From NCBI GenBank assembly GCA_021740785.1, contig JAIOZI010000035.1, positions 1 through 49,561 of the forward strand: a DNA stretch of 49,561 bases, read 5' to 3'. This DNA is from Melioribacteraceae bacterium. Lineage in GTDB: Bacteria > Bacteroidota > Ignavibacteria > Ignavibacteriales > Melioribacteraceae. The notes beneath the pieces were generated by a model. The model was not told where the DNA came from. It ran no database searches and was given only the letters and a program-made list of their open reading frames with translations. How positions within the stretch are numbered: the first letter of the stretch is position 1; every line of letters begins with the position of its first letter. The translations under genes and the position numbers were made by a program. Shown here piece after piece: positions 44,263 through 49,561 of the stretch.

Positions 44263-44843
44263 CTTTCTATAAAATTCCTCAGCAATAGAATGCCGTTTTT
44301 ACCAGATTTTTCAGGATGAAATTGAACCCCGAAGAAATTATTTTTATTTACGGCTGAACTAAAATTCACATCATATTCACTCGTTGCGATTGTATATTTG
44401 TTTAACGGCACATAAAAGGAATTAGCAAAATAAAAATATTCACCCGATTCAATACCCGAAAACAAAGGATTCTCCCTTTCGACTTGAACTCTATTCCAAC
44501 CCATCTGCGGTACTTTTACATTTGCACTTTTAAATTTCTCTGTGTCGATATCAATTATTCCCAATCCCGAAACATTCCCTTCGATTAACCTATTACAGAA
44601 TATTTGCATCCCCAGACAAATCCCGAGTAACGGACGGTTAAGAATCCGCAGCAGGTTTATAAGATTAAGCATGTGAAGTTTTCTTACTGCCGAAGAAGCT
44701 TCACCAACACCGGGAAATATTATTTTATCGGCTTTGCAAATTTTACCCTCTCTGTTTGTAATCTCAAACTTTTCTCCTATTTCTTCAATTGCATTTGCAA
44801 CCGAAGCAGTATTACCGGCACCGTAATCAATTATAGCAATCAT
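44256..44843 (-). CDS. hisH: HisH, imidazole glycerol phosphate synthase glutaminase subunit
   Basis: 195 aa class-I glutamine amidotransferase. The nucleophile cysteine is in LLGICLGMQIF; the His/Glu pair is in FGVQFHPEKSG. It supplies ammonia to HisF. The start overlaps the hisB stop as ATGA. Confidence 0.97.
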   Translation of the reverse strand: MIAIIDYGAGNTASVANAIEEIGEKFEITNREGKICKADKIIFPGVGEASSAVRKLHMLNLINLLRILNRPLLGICLGMQIFCNRLIEGNVSGLGIIDIDTEKFKSANVKVPQMGWNRVQVERENPLFSGIESGEYFYFANSFYVPLNKYTIATSEYDVNFSSAVNKNNFFGVQFHPEKSGKNGILLLRNFIERC

Positions 44844-45709
44844 AGCGCTCCCTTTGTGGTTGGCAAATTACCTTTTGCTCTCTCATCAATTCTCAAGGCT
44901 TCATTGATTGCTTTTGCAAAAGCCTTAAAAATTGATTCGATTTTATGATGATCATTTTTCCCTTCAGCTTTTATAAATATGTTTGCGCCTAAACTTTGCG
45001 AAACCGACTTAAAAAATTCTTCCGTCAATTCTGTCGGGAAATCACCAACCGTTTCCCTGTTAAACTTACAATTAAAATTCAAGAACGGTCTGCCGCCTAA
45101 GTCAACAGCGCAGCTTGCAATCGAATCGTCCATCGGAAGCATAAACCCGAAACGTTTTATCCCGGATTTGCTTCCTAACGTTTTATTCAAACACTCACCG
45201 AAAACCAATCCAACATCCTCAACCGTATGATGTTCATCCACATTTAGGTCACCATTAACTTCCAATTTTAAATCAATATTTCCGTGCCGGGATATCTGTT
45301 CCAGCATGTGATTAAAAAATCCTATTCCGGTATCACCACCAAATATACCGCTTCCGTCAATATTCATTTCGAGTTTTATTTCTGTCTCTTTAGTTTTTCT
45401 TTCGACTCTTGACGTTCGATCTAAACTAATCAATTCATCAACAAATTCATTAAAATTATTATACTGCTTATCATTATCGATATGAACTTTATCATTCTTT
45501 TGCGTAACAATTAATCCTTCGGAAATATTTAAAGCGGCATTCTGTAATTTGATTCCCTCCGATTTTAAAATCTCATTAATAAGAGGATTCGTGTTATTCG
45601 AATATAAATCAAAATCACTAAGATATAATCTTTTGAGTCCACTTATCAATCCGAAAGAACAATCATTTTTAAAATTCACTAGTGATTCATCAATAAATAT
45701 TTTTTTCAC
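44840..45709 (-). CDS. hisB: HisB, imidazoleglycerol-phosphate dehydratase with degenerate N-terminal HAD-like segment
   Basis: 289 aa. Residues ~98-289 are a full IGPD: FNHMLEQISRHG, DEHHTVEDVG, DDSIASCAVDLGGRPF, and SVSQSLGANIFIKAEGKNDHHK. The first ~95 residues sit where bifunctional HisB enzymes have a histidinol-phosphatase HAD domain, but they are too short. The start (MKKIFIDESLVNFKN) lacks the catalytic DxDGT; only LKRLYLSDFDLYSNN and NEILKSEGI recall the fold. Dehydratase activity is expected, phosphatase activity is not. It overlaps hisC and hisH by 4 bp each. Confidence 0.93.
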   Translation of the reverse strand: MKKIFIDESLVNFKNDCSFGLISGLKRLYLSDFDLYSNNTNPLINEILKSEGIKLQNAALNISEGLIVTQKNDKVHIDNDKQYNNFNEFVDELISLDRTSRVERKTKETEIKLEMNIDGSGIFGGDTGIGFFNHMLEQISRHGNIDLKLEVNGDLNVDEHHTVEDVGLVFGECLNKTLGSKSGIKRFGFMLPMDDSIASCAVDLGGRPFLNFNCKFNRETVGDFPTELTEEFFKSVSQSLGANIFIKAEGKNDHHKIESIFKAFAKAINEALRIDERAKGNLPTTKGAL

Positions 45710-46752
45710 AATATCTCCTCAAGCGCTTCGATGAATAATTCGTTCTCCTTTTCAGTCCCGACCGAAACACGCAGGCATTCAGCCAGCATCGGTTGAGTAC
45801 TTCTATTTCTTATAATAATATTCCGTGCCGTAAGCTTTGTGAAAACCTCATCAGCGTTACTACATTTGAATAGAATAAAATTTGCATCCGAATTAAATAC
45901 TTGTACATATTCAAATTGATTTAACCGCATAACTAATTTTTCTCTCTCTGCAATAATTGAATTAACAAAATCATCCTTCACTTGTGCTTTTTGAATTGCA
46001 GTATTAATAGCATCCATCGTAAGTTTATTTATTGAATAAGGCGCTTTTACTTTGAATAGGATATCTATAATAAACTCGTTCGCAATACAATAACCTGCAC
46101 GAATACCGGCTAAGCCCCAAGCTTTTGAGAATGTTCTTAGAAGAATTAAATTCGGAAAATTCTCAACGATATCAATCGAAGATTTATCAGCGGCAAAATC
46201 AATATATGCTTCATCGATAACAATAATCCCTTCAAAATTACCGGCAAGCTTAACAATATCTTCTCGATCAAGAATGTTTCCAGTCGGATTATTCGGTGAA
46301 CAGAGAAATATCATTTTAGTTGAATCATCTATTTGTGCAAATATTGATTCGGTATCAATTTGGAAATCGTTTGTAAGCAGTACCTTTCTAACGGAAATAT
46401 TATTTATGTCGGATTGAACCTCATACATACCGTAAGTGGGTTGCGGGATTATTACATTATCAATTCCGGGATTACAAAATATTCGTATCAGGAGATCGAT
46501 AATTTCATCGGAACCTACACCGAAAAATATCTTTTTGATGTCAACACTCAAATAGTTTCCCAATGATTTTCTAATTGAAAGCTGAAACGGATCCGGGTAA
46601 CGGTTAAGCTGCAACTCCTCATAGTCAAGTAAAACAGAGCCAATGCTGTTTTCATTTGCATCCAGTAAAATTCCGCTTTGATATTTACTTCGTGCCGACG
46701 AATACGGTTTTAATTTTAGTATATTTTCTCTTACTAATTTTTCCAAATTCAT
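45706..46752 (-). CDS. hisC: HisC, histidinol-phosphate aminotransferase
   Basis: 348 aa fold-type I PLP enzyme. PLP lysine is in LLRTFSKAWGLAGIRAGY; other motifs are DANENSIGS, VGSDEIIDLLIR, FLCSPNNPTGN and IVIDEAYIDF. It converts imidazole acetol phosphate to histidinol phosphate. The start overlaps the hisD stop by 4 bp. Confidence 0.96.
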   Translation of the reverse strand: MNLEKLVRENILKLKPYSSARSKYQSGILLDANENSIGSVLLDYEELQLNRYPDPFQLSIRKSLGNYLSVDIKKIFFGVGSDEIIDLLIRIFCNPGIDNVIIPQPTYGMYEVQSDINNISVRKVLLTNDFQIDTESIFAQIDDSTKMIFLCSPNNPTGNILDREDIVKLAGNFEGIIVIDEAYIDFAADKSSIDIVENFPNLILLRTFSKAWGLAGIRAGYCIANEFIIDILFKVKAPYSINKLTMDAINTAIQKAQVKDDFVNSIIAEREKLVMRLNQFEYVQVFNSDANFILFKCSNADEVFTKLTARNIIIRNRSTQPMLAECLRVSVGTEKENELFIEALEEIL

Positions 46753-48029
46753 AGTCTCACCTTTACGGCTGCGGCATGAGCCTGCAGTTTCTCTGTCTCG
46801 GCAAGAGTGATAACCGAATCGGCAATATTACTCAATCCCTCCTTCGTTAGCTCTTGAAACGAAATACTTTTCATGAATGATTCAACAGTTACCCCACCAA
46901 TAGATTTTGCAAATCCATAAGTTGGAAGTGAGTGATTTGTTCCGGATGCATAATCTCCCGCACTTTCCGGTGAATATTTTCCGAGAAAGACAGAACCTGC
47001 ATTTATAACTTTATCAGAATATTTATCAGCTTGCTCAATGTTTAATATCAAATGCTCGGGCGCAAAATTATTGCTGAATTCAAATGCTTCATTTAGATCA
47101 TCAACTAGGAGAATAAAAGAATTCTTAACGGATGATTTAATAAATTCCTTTCGCTCGAGTTTGTCCGTCTGCTTAAGTAAATCTCTCTCTACATTCACAA
47201 TTAAATTAGAAGAATTTGTAACTAGAATTGCTTGAGAATCATTTCCGTGTTCGAGTTGAGACAGCATATCTGCAGCAACGAATGCTGAGTCTGCACTGTC
47301 ATCTGCAATGATCAATACTTCGCTTGGACCCGCGGGCATATCAATACTGCAGCCGTCAGGGTCTTGACTTACAATCATCTTCGCATTTGTTACAAATTGA
47401 TTACCGGGACCAAATATTTTATCAACTTTTTCGAATTCACCCGAACCATAAGCCATCAGTGCAATTGCCTGCGCGCCACCCAAAATATAAAACTCATCCA
47501 CATTGCATATATGAGCCGCATAAAGTAACGCCGGATTTACATCTCTGGACGAAGATGGCGAGCAAACTACTTTTCTTCTGCATCCGGCAATGGATGCCGG
47601 AATTCCAAGCATCAGCATTGTTGAAGGCAGAACTGCCGTACCTCCCGGTACATACAATCCTACATTTTCAATCGCTCTGAATTCTCTGCTGCAAATTACT
47701 CCCGGAATTGTTTCCACTGAATAATTTTTTGGAAATTGCAGCTCGTGAAATTTTTGTATATTCACCGCCGCTTTATCAATTGCCCTTTTAACTTTCTCAT
47801 CTATTAACTCATCCGCCTTTGCAAGATCATCTTTTGTTAATAAAATATTTTCTTCTGTTAACGCATCAAACTTCCGTGCATACTTCAAAGCTGCTTTCAA
47901 GCCATTTTGCTTTACATCGTTAACAATCACTTTTGTAGAAGAAGTTACTGATTCGTCCTGAAGCGCATTTCTTTTTATAAGATTTGATTTCTCAGATTTG
48001 CTCATATTTTTATAGATATATTTTTTCAT
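46749..48029 (-). CDS. hisD: HisD, histidinol dehydrogenase
   Basis: 426 aa zinc-dependent enzyme for the last two oxidations. Signatures include YVPGGTAVLPSTMLMLGIPA, IFGPGNQFVTNAKMIVS, DMPAGPSEVLIIADDSA, FAPEHLILN and YASGTNHSLPTYG. The start overlaps the hisG stop by 4 bp (ATGA). Confidence 0.97.
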   Translation of the reverse strand: MKKYIYKNMSKSEKSNLIKRNALQDESVTSSTKVIVNDVKQNGLKAALKYARKFDALTEENILLTKDDLAKADELIDEKVKRAIDKAAVNIQKFHELQFPKNYSVETIPGVICSREFRAIENVGLYVPGGTAVLPSTMLMLGIPASIAGCRRKVVCSPSSSRDVNPALLYAAHICNVDEFYILGGAQAIALMAYGSGEFEKVDKIFGPGNQFVTNAKMIVSQDPDGCSIDMPAGPSEVLIIADDSADSAFVAADMLSQLEHGNDSQAILVTNSSNLIVNVERDLLKQTDKLERKEFIKSSVKNSFILLVDDLNEAFEFSNNFAPEHLILNIEQADKYSDKVINAGSVFLGKYSPESAGDYASGTNHSLPTYGFAKSIGGVTVESFMKSISFQELTKEGLSNIADSVITLAETEKLQAHAAAVKVRL

Positions 48030-48886
48030 GATATCATATTCTCAATTGGTAATGAAAGAATTCCCGATGCTCCATTCATTTTTAACTCGTCAATAATCTC
48101 CCAAAATTTGTCAGTCGGAATTACTGCATGTACCGCAAGTGAAGTTTCATCCGCGAGAGGTAAAACGGTCGGACTCTTTAACGACGGGATTATTTTTGTT
48201 ACCGATTCAAGTGATTCTTTCGGGATGTTCATCATTATATATTTCGACTTTCTTGCGGTGAGTGATGAATCAATTCGTTTTAGCAAATTATTATACAAAT
48301 CCGATTTCGAATTATTTAGTGAATTATTTTTTATCAATACCGCTTCGGATTCAAAAATGCACCACCGCTGTTTCAATTTGTTAAATTTCAGTGTGTTGCC
48401 GGTTGAAACCAAATCGCAAATGAAGTCAGCAATTCCTACTGAGGGAGCTATCTCAACAGATCCGCTGATTTGAATTACCTTTGCTGATATTTTATTCTCA
48501 TCGAGAAACTCAGATAAAATATTCGGGTGCGATGTTGCAATTGATTTACCGCTTAATTCTTTCAATGCATCAAGCTGAATATTTTCAGGTGATGCCAGCA
48601 TCAACCTGCATTTACTGAAACCCAATTTTCTTTCGATCGATAAATTACTTCTCTTTTCCCTCACAACATTTTCTCCCACAATTCCGATATCCGCAACTCC
48701 GTCTTGAACATATTCCGGTATATCATCATCGCGAAGGAATAAAATATCAAGATCAAAGTTTCTTGCAGAGACAAATAATCTTTCGTTATAATTCTCTATC
48801 TCCAGACCGCAGCGTTTTAATAATTCGAGAGACTTGTCCGCGAGTCTCCCCTTTTTCTGCACAGCAATTTTCAAGTGTCCGTTCAT
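48026..48886 (-). CDS. hisG: HisG, ATP phosphoribosyltransferase (long form)
   Basis: 286 aa from ATG 48886, chosen because AAAGGAG sits 7 bases upstream; an earlier in-frame start would lie inside the terminator. The N-terminus is KIAVQKKGRLADKSLELLKR, followed by DLVSTGNTLKFNKLK, the phosphate-binding motif of the family. The length and C-terminal ~75 residues (KYIMMNIPKESLESVTKIIP...) match the long form, whose ACT-like domain gives feedback inhibition by histidine. It begins the pathway and the operon, downstream of a His-rich leader and terminator. Confidence 0.96.
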   Translation of the reverse strand: MNGHLKIAVQKKGRLADKSLELLKRCGLEIENYNERLFVSARNFDLDILFLRDDDIPEYVQDGVADIGIVGENVVREKRSNLSIERKLGFSKCRLMLASPENIQLDALKELSGKSIATSHPNILSEFLDENKISAKVIQISGSVEIAPSVGIADFICDLVSTGNTLKFNKLKQRWCIFESEAVLIKNNSLNNSKSDLYNNLLKRIDSSLTARKSKYIMMNIPKESLESVTKIIPSLKSPTVLPLADETSLAVHAVIPTDKFWEIIDELKMNGASGILSLPIENMIS

Positions 48887-48905
48887 TTCAACTCCTTTAA
48901 AACAA

Positions 48906-48932
48906 AAAACCCCGACGAATTCGCCGGGGTTT
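48906..48932 (-). terminator. his operon attenuator terminator
   Basis: In the mRNA, AAACCCCG (from 48932-48925) pairs with CGGGGTTT (48914-48907), and the run continues UUUUUUGUUUU, just ahead of the hisG ribosome site. CCGGCG in its 5' side (48927-48922) is also complementary to CGCCGG in the leader (48972-48967), an alternative antiterminator pairing. Confidence 0.88.
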
Positions 48933-48956
48933 AAAATCAAAAATATGTATTTCTAG

Positions 48957-49028
48957 TTATATCGCTCCGGCGCACCCATATAGTGAATTATGATGATGAT
49001 GTAATATTGCCGAAGTAGTTTTGTACAT
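48957..49028 (-). CDS. hisL: his leader peptide with four consecutive histidine codons
   Basis: 23 codons from ATG 49028 to TAA 48957, preceded by GGAAG. The peptide begins MYKTTSAIL, then four CAT (His) codons in a row, then NSLYGCAGAI. The codons after the His run contain the CGCCGG segment that can pair with the terminator's 5' arm. This is the standard layout of a ribosome-mediated attenuator: stalling at His codons leaves CGCCGG free to block the terminator, while a ribosome that reaches the stop covers it. Confidence 0.9.
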   Translation of the reverse strand: MYKTTSAILHHHHNSLYGCAGAI

Positions 49029-49049
49029 TTCTTCCAAAAAAAATTTCAA

Positions 49050-49080
49050 CAAAAATACAATGTTTTTAATTAAATGCAAA
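49050..49080 (-). promoter_or_regulatory. his operon promoter (Bacteroidota type)
   Basis: On the minus strand TTTG (49080-49077) is followed after 19 bp by TATTTTTG (49057-49050), matching the -33 TTTG / -7 TAnnTTTG pattern of Bacteroidota. The leader ATG is ~22 bp further on. Confidence 0.6.
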
Positions 49081-49561
49081 ATCAAAATTGATAATGTAGG
49101 ACAGAATCGATTTGAGAGAATAATCAATAGACGCTACGGATTTAAAATTGATTTTAGTATACCCTACAGTAGTATTTTCGGCAACATAAAAGAACAACTT
49201 TGCGACAGAAAAACAAATTTTCTTAACATATACAAAGGAATTACCGATTGAATAATACCTTCAATACCGAAAGGAGTAGTAAAATTACCGTATAAAACAA
49301 TAACTTAGCTAAAAGTGGATGTCGTTGAAAAAAAGCGAGAAATTACATATTTGCTTTTGCAATCAACAACAATTTTGTTCTAATTATGTTTATTGCCATC
49401 TTTTGAAAAGATGAGCTATATCTTTTAACCCAACTTGGCCATTAGCAGCAAAAAACCAGTGAAAATCGAGGAAGGTGGCTGCCAAACAATGCGATTATGC
49501 TCCAAAAACGTTGTTGGTGATGCTGTTTCGTGATTGTAGTGAGGTACGGTACTTGTTTCTC
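49081..49561. other. Spacer at the right edge with no supported gene
   Basis: AT-rich. A 63-codon plus-strand frame (from ATG 49060) has no ribosome site and overlaps the his promoter. A minus-strand frame is open from the window edge for 39 codons and then stops. The last ~130 bp are GC-richer and may belong to a neighbouring gene or element beyond the window. Confidence 0.4.

Noticed and set aside
49060-49251. 63-codon plus-strand ORF
   Set aside because: No ribosome site, antisense to the his promoter, and no recognisable motif.
1-49561. CRISPR array or T9SS machinery genes
   Set aside because: No regularly spaced direct repeats were seen, and no sov/por-type or gld-type genes; only T9SS cargo is present.

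Overview
The window looks like a chromosome segment of a Bacteroidota/Ignavibacteria-type bacterium (Ignavibacterium/Melioribacter relatives). The grounds are an AT-rich genome, four secreted proteins ending in the 'YQNYPNPFNP' type C-terminal sorting domain of the type IX secretion system (T9SS), a Bacteroidota-style promoter (TTTG-N19-TAnnTTTG) ahead of the his operon, and a truncated integrase with a Bacteroidetes-type arm domain. No rRNA, tRNA or CRISPR array was seen. The species assignment is inference from these traits.

Layout. (1) 1-2423, minus strand: LacI-type regulator, zinc-dependent dehydrogenase and the start of a secreted protein cut by the window edge. They are driven by a near-consensus promoter bracketed by two identical, inverted 12-bp operators. 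(2) 2424-3294: gene-free, with a 92-bp MITE-like element and nested inverted repeats. (3) 3295-13042, minus strand: a tight operon of a zinc-ribbon protein and four large T9SS cargo proteins, three of them BNR/YCF48 beta-propellers and one a tandem-repeat adhesin-like protein. (4) 13242-18150, plus strand, divergent from that operon: a membrane histidine kinase whose sensor part is built from propeller, FG-GAP/VCBS and UnbV/ASPIC modules, and an NtrC-type sigma-54 response regulator. (5) 18191-24561, minus strand: the SUF iron-sulfur assembly operon sufBCDS with SufT-like, bacilliredoxin and Rrf2 genes, preceded by rlmB, a hypothetical gene and hisS (to 27237). (6) 27238-31034: an accessory patch of small, orphan or broken genes: a small basic protein, a nonsense-interrupted ORF, a lipoprotein, a thymidylate kinase with a cysteine-bearing partner, and an integrase stump. 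(7) 31035-41293: housekeeping and miscellaneous genes (PtsN-like EIIA, SDR-like protein, LOG-family protein, TPR protein, tricorn-type protease, esterase, cupin, macro domain). (8) 41294-49080, minus strand: the histidine operon hisG-D-C-B-H-A-F-IE plus an EamA transporter, every gene overlapping the next. It is preceded by a leader peptide with four consecutive His codons and a terminator, i.e. a classical attenuator.

How genes work together. The his genes cover all steps except histidinol-phosphate phosphatase; HisB carries an N-terminal segment that looks like a decayed HAD phosphatase lacking its catalytic DxD. The suf genes with their Rrf2 regulator form a self-contained Fe-S cluster module. 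The divergent kinase/regulator pair and the T9SS-cargo operon may be functionally linked, because the kinase ectodomain uses the same kinds of module as the exported proteins, but the window does not prove this.
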